Assembly: GCA_003573635.1 (NCBI GenBank)
Contig: QUTJ01031524.1
Location: forward strand, 1 to 12,468
Direction: 5' to 3'
DNA from: Goniomonas avonlea
Lineage: Eukaryota > Cryptophyceae > Goniomonadida > Goniomonadaceae
DNA: 12,468 nucleotides
A model generated the notes under the pieces. The model saw only the letters and a list, made by a program, of their open reading frames with translations, did no database searches and was not told the origin of the DNA. Positions 1 through 7,474 of the stretch are shown here, piece by piece; position 1 is the stretch's first letter, and each line of letters opens with the position of its first letter. The position numbers and the translations under genes are program-made.

Positions 1-206
1 CCCGCACCCCCGCACTGCACTCCCGCACCCAGGACACCCGCGCTCACAGCATCCCACTCACAACTCAACGACTCAACATCTCCAAACTCTCTCGCACTCA
101 CAGATGGTATGTCTGCCCATTGGATGTGAGGGAGGGATGAACGGGAGGAAGAGCGATGGAGCAAGGGCAGAGAGAGAGAGAAGGAGAGGGAAAACGTCAA
201 CGGGAC
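1..206 (-). other. Start of ATPase intron 13, running off the window edge
   Basis: The donor gtcccg follows the GFAQ codons. The rest is CT-rich on the coding strand (an (AG)6 run on the plus strand at 169-180) and then C/A-rich at 1-80. I find no continuation of the ATPase reading frame and no other gene. Confidence 0.6.
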
Positions 207-3200
207 CTGGGCAAAGCCGTCCGCGTTCTCGGCCATCTCTCCTTGCTGCGCTTCGCCGTGGATCTTCTCCATGGCATCGATGGTGTAAATGTTGGTGCCC
301 ATTCCGAGGCGGCGGCACGTCTCCTTGGCAATCGTCATCTGCATGGGGGTCAAGAGAAAGCAGGGACAGGAAGAGAGATTTCCGAGGCAATTGGCATGTC
401 TCCTTGGCAATCTGCTTGGGGAGGGGGCGAGGAGAAAGAGAGGAGAAGGATGAGGAGAGAGGGTGGAATTGTTATCTGGTGCCTGTTGAGAAGACCTGTT
501 GTGTGTGTGGGTGTGTGCACAGGCTTCTGGCAAGCCTCGCTCTATCGCTTTCCATTCGGCGATTGTTTCTGGGTGTCTGTTGAGGGATCGTTGCGAAAGA
601 GAGAGAGAGGGGATATGGTGGAAAGAGCATGATGGGGAGAGTGGGAGCACGCGCATGCATGAGACAGAGTCTTAGAGAGTGGGCGTGATGTGCGCGAGTG
701 AGGGAGTGGACCTACATGATCACCAGTGATCATCTTGACCTCCACACCCATTGCCATGGCGCGCTCGATTGTGTCCTTAGTGTCATCGCGCGGAGGGTCA
801 AACAGAGGGACCAGTCCAAGGAAGTGCCACACGTCGCTCTCGTCAGTGCGAGCCACACCAATCGCGCGGAAGCCGCGGGTGCCAAAAGCCTCAATTACCT
901 CATCCACCTGCAACAACACGGTCTCAGACACGTCTCTGAGTGGTTCTCGGCTTGTCCCTCGTTCTCTCTGTCTCTGTGTCTCGCTGGCTCTGTCTCTGCT
1001 TGCTCTCTGCCGTCTCTTCACAATCTTCGGAGATCAGGGAGAGGAGCGAATGGCCACCGAAGCCCAGGCTGCCAAATTGGCAAACACATCGGCATATTGG
1101 AGGCCGATACGGAGCCTGAAGCCGAAAAGTCTGACGCAGTGGATATGGCAGAAAAACTCAGACCTCCTCGGCGATTGACGAGGCATTGTGTGCCATGGCA
1201 GCAATAACTTGCGGTGCGCCTTTGGACACCCTGTGGCACGGCAGTTAGTGTCACACTCGTTACAGGCACGGCTGGCGCTGTCCAAACATCTCCAAAATGA
1301 CAGGAATCCGGTAAGGAACGAGAAACGACACCAAAGAACAACAGAGCAAACAGGTCCTTGTACTCGCCTGAACTTTTGACCGTCAGGGGTGGTAATGCTG
1401 GCCTCAGTGCGCTTTGACACGGGGTCGAACGGAATGAACTTGGTCTGATTGTGCTTGAAGAGGTGCTCCTGAGGCAGCAGTGAGCCCGGTCGAAGGCCGC
1501 TGTGATGACTAGACATTTGAGAAGCAACATGCACGTGCCTGTGTCCGGATCTAGAACCGTAGTGTTGGAAGAGAGAGAAAATATCGGAAATGGCCTGTGA
1601 GCAGCCTGTGATCCCTTCAAGAGTGAAACCAAGGACCTTGCGACTTGTTTTGTCCAGCGTCCAGGTTCTGGAGGAGGGGGAGGGAAGGAGGGAGAAAGAG
1701 CGGACGAGGAACGACGGAGGGGGTGAACGGATCCACCATCACGCCACATAGACGCCCATGGCGTTGAGCCACACCTGGTCAGCGACTGCAGCAGTCAAGC
1801 AGCCGTCAATGGCGTCCTGTCCTTCCCATTTAGCAGCGAGAGCGCAGGCAAAGATGCACTCCTCCTCCGTTCCCATGAACACCGTAGGCGTGTCCAGTGT
1901 GAGCTTGTTCTTGGTCAGCGTACCAGTCTTGTCACTGTCAAGCCCGATCAGTACTTGATGGTGATCATCACAAATCGAATCTAATCCAAGAAAAAGTGTC
2001 CGCACCCCCCCTCCCCCCTTGCACCCCCTCCTCTGCTCACTCCTCCCTTCCTTCCTTCCACCATGGCGCACTCAAGACCCTCAACACCCCCACCTTCTCT
2101 CCCATTCGCCTCTCCCTCCCTCTCTCCCATCTCATACACGCAGCCGCACAGTGTGTGTCTGTCGCTCACCTGCACAGAATGGTCATGCCAGCGAGCTCCT
2201 CAATCGCAGCAAGACGGGCCACAATGGCCTTCTCCGTGGCAAGGTTGCGAGCACCAACCGCCATCGTTGCGGTAGTCACCACCTGACGGATTCGTAAGTG
2301 AATGAGCGAGGGGTCAACCTTGAGGGAAGTCGAGCGTCAACATGTTGTGTGTATGTGTGTCCGTTGTGTGCATGTGGTGCGCGGTCCGAGCCCTCGACTC
2401 TGCCCTTCCTCGCTCCCCGTTTTGCTCTCCTTTCCCGGTTCCCATTCTCGCGCTCCAGAAGAAAGAGAGTGAGCTACCGCCCGAGCAGCATTTATTTGGA
2501 CATACGCTGAGGTGTATGTTGTTGTGTATGCTTTTCTTCTTCTTCTTTCTGCATCGTGACGAACGGTGCTCACCTGCATCGCAATGGGAATGGAAGCGAC
2601 AACCAGCACCAGGCAGGACACCAACGCCTGGGACCAGGGTCTGGGGGAGTGGGTAAGGTGCATCGCGTCATCACACCATCACACGACCACACCATCATCA
2701 CATTACGCCGTGACGCAACCACACCATCGCACCACCTCACCATCCCCCCATCGCACCATCACCATTGGAACGGGAAAATGGGGAATATGGTCAAGGTATT
2801 GTAGAAGTCAGGTCGACCCACCGGTTTTGAACCTTCATGAGGATGGCGAACAGAACGACCACGAGGGAAATACCGACAATCATGAGGAAAAACGCAATCT
2901 TGCGCAGGACTTTCTGCAGGTGACCAATCTCCTGGACGGAGCCTACAAGTGCCGCAGCCTTTCCGAAGAATGTCTGGGCGCCTGACAGAGATAAAATTAA
3001 TATCAGCATCGCACGTTAGCTCCCCCCCCCCCCCCCCCCGTCGAGTCCTCACCTGTTGCGACGACTGTGGCGTGAAGTTCACCACGCTTGATGATGGAGC
3101 CAGAGTAGACAACGTCTCCCGGGAAACAAGTGGCCGGCAGGGACTCTCCAGTGAGAGCACTTTGGTCAACTTCCATCGGTTCACCCTGTCACTCCTGTCA

Positions 3201-3911
3201 AAACGATCTGCCTCAAACAAGATCGGACTCACCGGGCCAAGCTTGCAGTCGGCTGGCACGATGTCACCACCCTTGATAATGACGACATCTCCAGGGACGA
3301 GAAGGCGCGAGGCAAGTTCAATGAACCGACCGTTTCGCCTCACACGGCAAGCTGGGGCCAAACTCTTTTTCAGGGCATCGATGGCACTTCCAGCTGAAGC
3401 CTCCTCTTTAAAGCCCATCACGCCGTTCACCTGAGGGTTGCTGAGAAACAGCACAATGGGGTTTCTCTCTACGCACCAGCAACAGAATGAGGAGGACGAT
3501 CCAAGTGACTGAGAAAAATGTTAGAGAAGCCGTCTCGCAGGAGTTGCACACCTGGGTCGGCGTCTGGTTGATGCGTCACCGTGGAGAAAATGTACAGGAC
3601 AAATGAAATGAGGGTCGCAATTTCCATCAGCCAAGGAATGGGACCGTTGAAGTACGACAAGAACTTGAGGAGTGGGTGGACTTTCACCTCAACAAGCTCG
3701 TTGAACCCTATCGATAAACGTCAGCTCTCGCGGTCGCTCGGGATCTCTTGGACCCACCATGGATTGCCAGGAGCCGCTCTGCTTCTGCATCGGTCATGTC
3801 TGGTGCAATACCCTCAGCACCAGGAGCGGTGTACGTGCCGCGCCGAGCCTCGACGATTTCATCCTCGGAAGAATCGATCAGAGCCTCCTTCAGCTCGGCC
3901 CTTCTCGACAT
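207..3911 (-). CDS. P3A-type plasma-membrane H+-ATPase (P-type ATPase), 13 exons visible, 3' part outside window
   Basis: Exons in coding order: 3911-3758, 3707-3552, 3508-3477, 3430-3233, 3185-3053, 2981-2822, 2640-2574, 2282-2170, 1934-1775, 1468-1368, 1230-1164, 907-716, 338-207 (1665 nt, exactly 555 codons, all phases match). The family pumps H+ out of the cell with ATP, via a phospho-aspartate. Visible in order: M1 with [13 protein letters not shown]2 split by an intron; actuator loop with TGES (192-195); M3; M4 with SIPIAM, the P3 form of the PEGL site; phosphorylation motif CSDKTGTLT with Asp339; [11 protein letters not shown] and KGAP (428-431) of the nucleotide-binding domain; MITGD (506-510). 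ATG 3911 has AAA before it; the frame is open upstream, so a longer start is possible. After GFAQ (ends 207) the family continues VFPEHK, which is not found in 1-206, so the hinge motif and M5-M10 must lie left of the window. Weakest calls: the donor of exon 9 (gtgtgg) and of exon 11 (gtctga). Confidence 0.92.
304..347 (-). repeat. Short tandem duplication, functional copy (acceptor and start of ATPase exon 13)
   Basis: On the minus strand this stretch reads acceptor 'cag', then codons for [12 protein letters not shown]. Its partner is at 382-419. The two share tctccttggcaat exactly and ccgaggc at the far end. Confidence 0.7.
339..715 (-). other. ATPase intron 12, 377 bases, with a partial copy of the next exon
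   Basis: The donor is gtaggt after TGDH and the acceptor is ccatgcag before MTIAKET. It has GA- and GT-rich simple sequence (about 421-470, 499-520 and 595-611). At 382-419 it holds a degraded copy of the acceptor and first codons of exon 13, listed separately. No independent gene is seen. Confidence 0.7.
382..419 (-). repeat. Short tandem duplication, decayed copy inside ATPase intron 12
   Basis: On the minus strand it reads ccaagcag followed by codons for [10 protein letters not shown], closely matching the true exon 13 start about 70 bases downstream. Splicing to this acceptor would put the following exon out of frame, so it is not a usable alternative exon as it stands. Confidence 0.65.
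908..1163 (-). other. ATPase intron 11, pyrimidine/purine-rich
   Basis: It is 256 bases, from gtctga to ttgttgcag. Between about 958 and 1020 the plus strand is a degenerate (TCTCTG)n tract. No coding signal fits the family. The donor is weak but is required by the join between SIAEE and [12 protein letters not shown]. Confidence 0.6.
1231..1367 (-). other. Intron 10 of the ATPase gene, non-canonical GC-AG
   Basis: Exon 10 must end ...GQKF plus 'ag', and exon 11 must begin with 'g' then VSKGAP, to keep the frame and the family order. This places the donor at gcgagt (1367 downwards) and the acceptor at ccacag (ending 1231). No GT donor nearby restores the frame. The gcgagt sequence fits the usual GC-donor consensus apart from its third base. 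Confidence 0.75.
1469..1774 (-). other. ATPase intron 9, 306 bases
   Basis: It runs from gtgtgg (after CLTAAVADQ) to gcctcag (before [16 protein letters not shown]). It has a GA/CT-rich stretch at about 1672-1720. The protein join matches the spacing of this variable part of the nucleotide-binding domain, but a small extra exon cannot be ruled out. Confidence 0.55.
2343..2375. repeat. Degenerate TG-rich simple repeat in ATPase intron 7
   Basis: It is a run of tgtg units with interruptions (tgtgtgtatgtgtgtcc...). It lies inside the 291-base intron 7 (2283-2573) and has no coding role. Confidence 0.7.
2671..2765. repeat. Degenerate CACCATC tandem repeat in ATPase intron 6
   Basis: About a dozen imperfect units of caccatc / cacaccatca occur in a row, filling most of the 181-base intron 6 (2641-2821). 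The variation between units suggests an old minisatellite. Confidence 0.8.
3022..3039. repeat. C18 homopolymer (G18 on the coding strand) in ATPase intron 5
   Basis: Eighteen uninterrupted C bases lie inside intron 5 (2982-3052), just after its donor gtgaggactcgac on the coding strand. The exact length should be treated as uncertain because homopolymers are prone to sequencing error. Confidence 0.95.
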
Positions 3912-4111
3912 TTTCTTCGCGTCACTGCGGGGAAGGGGATTCACCGGGCTGTCAGCTGTCAAACGTGGTTGTTGCGCAAAATCGTCGTGTATTCGAAATG
4001 CCAAAAGGTGCAATTAAAATAATTTAACGGTCGTTGATAGATTTTTCCCGAACAGGAGGGCCGGCGGCCAGCGAGTCAGCGACCGACAGACCGACTGCTG
4101 CTGCTCAACGA
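3912..4111. promoter_or_regulatory. Divergent promoter region between the ATPase and esterase genes
   Basis: The two start codons face away from each other across 200 bases. An AT-rich patch (aattaaaataattta, about 4012-4026) lies near the middle and is the best candidate for core promoter elements. A GC-rich stretch (ggccggcggccagcg) follows on the esterase side. I see no exact TATA box. Both 5' untranslated regions must fit in this space. Confidence 0.5.
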
Positions 4112-5094
4112 ATGTCAACAGCAACAAAAACTGCCGTGTTTATTCTCGCCGGGCAATCAAACAGTACGGTCATTCTTGGCTCACCTCGATCTTACTTTTT
4201 CTCCAGTGAGTGGGCGTGGCGGGATTTTTCGAGAGGCGGATGACTTTTATTTTGACGACTCCGAGTTTCCAAGAGAATATAAGGTCGAGGACCCGCGCGT
4301 TCTCCGGCTTGATGCAGATTTAAGGTTTGTGCTTGTATTATTTTGCTGTTTGATGATACTGTTCCCAGTGTTGAGGTTGCTGGTGAGCCCTTGCACATCG
4401 ACATTGATACCCGCACACCGAACAAGCAAGGTGTGGGTCCTGGTCTGGTGTTTGCCAAGGAGATCGTGGATTTGCATCCTTCAATTTTGCTTGTTCCCGT
4501 GAGTTTGGTAAGCACTCTGTGCTCCCGTTACCAACTCTATCCAGTGTGCCGTCGGAGGATCAGCCCTCTCAGAATGGGAACCTTACAATGACTTGTTCGA
4601 AAAGATGGTCGTGCGTGGACTTAAGGCTTCAAAGTTGGGAGAACTCAGGGGTGTGGTAAGCTGTCCTGTGCGCACATCCACCCGCTCAAAACCGCATTTC
4701 GCAGCTTTGGTATCAGGGCGAAACGGACGCCATGAATGGTGAACTTGCCGCGACATATCGCTCCCGTTTCGCAGATATGGTCGAAGCGCTGCGGTTCAGG
4801 CTTAACGACCCCTATCTCCCAATTTTAACTGTTGCGTTGACTGGCCGTACTGACCGCCTACCGTGGATCACCACGGTTCGCACTGCCCAGCTGGAGCACC
4901 AGGTTAAGGTGCGCTACCCCAGTGGACGACCGCGTTTGACTTCTACGCAGGGTGTGCATTGCCTCGACTTGCCCAATCTACAATTGCAAGATGACGGAAT
5001 CCATCTCACACTTGCAGCCAATGTGACTGTCGGGTGTGGTCTCGCCCGCATGTACCGTGAACTTATGTGCACGCCGGCCCGCAAACCTTACTGA
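4112..5094 (+). CDS. SGNH-fold carbohydrate esterase (SASA/DUF303 family), 6 exons, 250 aa
   Basis: Exons 4112-4163, 4207-4324, 4369-4498, 4545-4655, 4705-4902 and 4951-5094 give 753 nt including TGA. The family (sialate O-acetylesterase-like, with plant members such as At4g34215) removes acetyl groups from sugars; the substrate here is unknown. Motifs in order: AGQSNMSGRGG with nucleophile Ser16 (its Met codon is built across intron 1); EPLHIDID; GVGPG; the block CAVGGS (101-106); LWYQGETDA (138-146); and DDGIHLT with Asp218/His221 completing the triad. No signal peptide is evident, so it is probably intracellular. Start ATG 4112 is 10 residues before the conserved block; an in-frame ATG at 4034 would add 26 low-complexity residues. 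Introns are 43, 44, 46, 49 and 48 bases. Intron 5 is stop-free and a multiple of three, so its call rests on splice signals and alignment. It ends tail-to-tail with the RCC1 gene. Confidence 0.92.
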
Positions 5095-5420
5095 AACAAA
5101 ATGCCTCTTGCGCTGCGTACGCGTTGCTTCTCAGACAACATGCTGCGCTATTGTTGACTTGCTGTCTCAGAACCCGGTCGTCGCAACAGACCGAAAGACT
5201 TGCAACAGAGTGTATCTCCAGTACTATTAATCTTGGTATTTTAATGCAGTACACGGTCGCATAGATACCGCAGAGGCTGCATTAGCCAAGTTCATCTCAG
5301 GCCTCCCAAGTCAGGCAAGCGGTGACCGAAATAGTACGGTGACAGAGTGACCGTGAGCGTGACAGGCAACATTCACCAGCAGGAGCCAACACTGTCGCAG
5401 GCGGGCGCCCTAGCTCTCGC
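5095..5420. other. Convergent intergenic spacer
   Basis: It holds the 3' ends of the esterase (+) and the RCC1 protein (-). No AATAAA signal, tRNA or conserved reading frame is visible. A cluster of ggtgac/gtgacc words occurs at about 5321-5360, without forming a clear hairpin. Short open frames here have no recognisable content. Confidence 0.6.
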
Positions 5421-7218
5421 TCACAACACGGGGTCGAGGGTGGCGTCCTGTCGCCACACGGGGTGCGGACGCAGCAGCACCGTCAGCCCTGCCACCTCCG
5501 CAGGCTCATCCAGATCCTCCTCGTCGCCATGCCCAAGCTGACCATGCTCGTTCGACCCCCAGGTCCACACACGGCCCTCAGCGTCCAGTACTATAGCGTA
5601 CATGTCACCCGCAGACACGGCAACGGCTCGTAGGACAGTGCACGTGGTCGCGGAGAGGCCGAACACGCGCGCCACCCCAGCTGCGTCGACGACGACGGTG
5701 TGCGCTCCTCCAGCCGCCGCGGCCGTCACCTCCAGCTCCGCGAAGGCGCGCACAGGGTGCGGGATGCCCGAGGCCTCGTGCCCGCACTGCGGCCAGCGTG
5801 AGAGCGGTACGCCACCTGATGTGAGATCGATATCCTTCGCTCGCCGTTAAAAAGCTCGCCGATCGCCCTCCCTTCCTCCCTCCCTCCCTGTCTGCCTCTG
5901 TATGTGCACCTTCAACTAGGCGAAAGCACACTGCAACTTTTACTTCGACTAAGGGATCGGCCGAATTGGACCACACATCGAAATATTGACAACGCCTTTG
6001 CCGATGCTGATCCAATCAGCCAACACTGACGTGGAAACCCTTCGCGGTTGCCGTGACAACAACTGGGGGTTTAAACTAGCACCGAGAGAGCTTCGCCAAA
6101 ACACCTCCGGAACGGACACAACCGAGTTGTCTCACTCTGGAATGCATGAATATGATTCAGCAAAAGCAAGTACCTGACCGTGATCGCTGCGTCCCCATGC
6201 GTAAACGCACCCAGGGCTTGTCACAGCCACGGTGTGGTGTGCTCCCGCGTGAACACTCGTCGCTCCACTCACGCCGTCAACGACCCGAGGCTGCATGACA
6301 TCATCACCCACCCCATGCCCAGTTTGACCATATTCCCCTGGGGTAACATATTATTTTGGGCAACTTAAGAGGAGAGCGCATACCCCGACCGAAGGTGCAG
6401 ACCCTCCCGTCAGTCAACGCAACCACGGTGTGCGCGTACCCGGCTGCGACGTACTTTGCACCAGCACAGGGAGGCACGACTTCGTGTGGCAAGACGTCGC
6501 CCTCATTCGAGTGCCCACATTGACCATGGCTGTTGTCGCCAAATGTGTAAACTCGACCATCCCAGATCAAAACCACGGTGTGCAGACGTCCGGTCGCGAC
6601 CTGCACAGCTCGCAAAGCCCCTGAACCAAAGCCGATGACAGGCTCGGGCGCCAGGAGATTGAAAGACTCCAGGTGGCCCATGGATGAGGATCTTGATCGC
6701 AAGAACGGCTCTGTGGGCCCGAGTTGCCCTGCGGAACCTGCACCGAAACTACGCAGCCCGCCATCCTGGAGGACAACGACAGTGTGGTTTGCAGCGGGTC
6801 CACGTGACACGGCGGCAACCCCTTTCAAACCAGAAATTAAACGGGGAGTGAGTTCGCTCTCGCCATCACCGTGACCGAGGGCTCCATCCTCGCCGTCCCC
6901 AAACGACCAAACTCTCCCATCGCCATCCACAACAACGGTGGAGGACCAACCTCCACCGAGTGCTGACGCGGGCTTCATGCCTTCTAGCACCTCGGAAAAG
7001 CGAAGAACGTGCAACCACGTTTCTTCTTCCAGAGGTGCGAGCTGCCCGTCGACAGCCCAGCTCAGATCACGTGCGGTTTCTTGCCAAACAGATTCCCCTT
7101 CACCAAACCGAGCAAACCGACAAGATTGCCGCAGTAGGCAGAGTGCTTGGGCGTCAAGATTGCCCTGAAATAGCACCCTTGCAAGCAGATCCGATGGGAG
7201 CGCGAGGAGGCCCTGCAT
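5421..7218 (-). CDS. F-box-like protein with seven RCC1-type repeats, 3 exons, 454 aa
   Basis: Exons in coding order are 7218-6384, 6337-6174 and 5786-5421 (1365 nt with TGA). Residues 5-55 resemble an F-box: LPSDLLARVL, then LLRQSCRFA and a W before ETARDL. From about residue 88 come RCC1 units, each with an SxTVVV/AHTVV-type strand and then a WSFG...GxLGHGD-type turn: WSFGDGEDGALGHGD, RSFGAGSAGQLG, YTFGDNSHGQCGH, CTFGRGEYGQTGHG, YAWGRSDHGQCGH, a degenerate sixth (ARVFGLSATT, lacking the GQLG turn) and WTWGSNEHGQLGHGD. Seven units are the number for a closed propeller. F-box/RCC1 proteins usually act as substrate adaptors of SCF ubiquitin ligases; RCC1 folds can also bind GTPases or chromatin, so the partner is unknown. 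Start 7218 is the only ATG upstream of the F-box in this frame. Intron 1 is 46 bases and intron 2 is 387. Confidence 0.9.
5787..6173 (-). other. RCC1 gene intron 2, 387 bases
   Basis: The donor gtactt follows RSDHGQ and the acceptor gctggccgcag precedes CGHEASG, joining the two halves of one RCC1 unit in phase 0. It contains a ccctccctt-type tract on the plus strand (about 5868-5890). No other exon or gene is seen. Confidence 0.75.
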
Positions 7219-7273
7219 GGCCCGCGCGTCGGCTGTTCGAGAAGTTCTTCGAGAAGAGCCAGTTGTGAGCAGG

Positions 7274-7296
7274 CCAGTTGTGACCACCACAACTGG
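7274..7296. repeat. Perfect inverted repeat, 9-base arms (ccagttgtg / cacaactgg)
   Basis: The arms are 7274-7282 and 7288-7296 with the spacer accac. Another direct copy of ccagttgtg lies just to the left at 7259-7267. The core cagttg/caactg matches both the E-box CANNTG and the MYB core YAACKG, so a protein-binding role is more likely than an RNA hairpin. Confidence 0.75.
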
Positions 7297-7301
7297 TCCT
7301 T

Positions 7302-7328
7302 CGAGAGCAAGCTCTCACTTTGCTCTCG
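7302..7328. repeat. Perfect inverted repeat, 9-base arms (cgagagcaa / ttgctctcg)
   Basis: The arms are 7302-7310 and 7320-7328, with spacer gctctcact. The spacer also pairs with the left arm (gagagc aa gctctc), so two alternative foldings are possible. It begins six bases after the preceding inverted repeat. Confidence 0.75.
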
Positions 7329-7474
7329 TCAAGACTGAGAGCCTGGCTTGACGATTGGAACTTTGAAAAGGTGTGTTTTCTCTTGATGAGATGATGATGA
7401 TGTTCCGGATTGAAAGCAGAGTCTGATGAGATCGAACCTGTGTCGGTCCCGAGCCGTTCTCTGGTTGTCGTTCC

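Larger units (their letters stand above)
7219..7474. promoter_or_regulatory. Divergent promoter region between the RCC1 and pyruvate kinase genes
   Basis: It is 256 bases with both start codons facing outwards. The left half is packed with ordered short repeats: ttcgagaag twice (7236-7244, 7248-7256), ccagttgtg twice plus its inverse, and two perfect inverted repeats (listed separately). The right half has a gatgatgatg run (7387-7402) and no obvious TATA box. The symmetry suggests transcription-factor sites serving one or both genes; this is inferred. Confidence 0.55.

Noticed and set aside
73-632. Overlapping open frames on both strands at the left end
   Set aside because: They are made of GA/CT-rich simple sequence and antisense of ATPase exon 13, with no family content.
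2671-2765. CRISPR-like array in the CACCATC repeats
   Set aside because: Units are short and directly adjacent with no spacers, and they lie in a eukaryotic intron.
5321-5365. Possible hairpin or small RNA in the ggtgac-rich stretch of the convergent spacer
   Set aside because: The best arms are short and carry a mismatch, with no tRNA or other RNA features.
5605-6015. A 136-codon minus-strand open frame starting in RCC1 intron 2
   Set aside because: It crosses the intron and overlaps exon 3 in the wrong frame; the RCC1 motifs are in the other frame.
7236-7256. Heat-shock element in the ttcgagaagttcttcgagaag stretch
   Set aside because: The GAA and TTC units are not at the regular five-base spacing needed for a canonical element; two direct repeats explain the pattern better.
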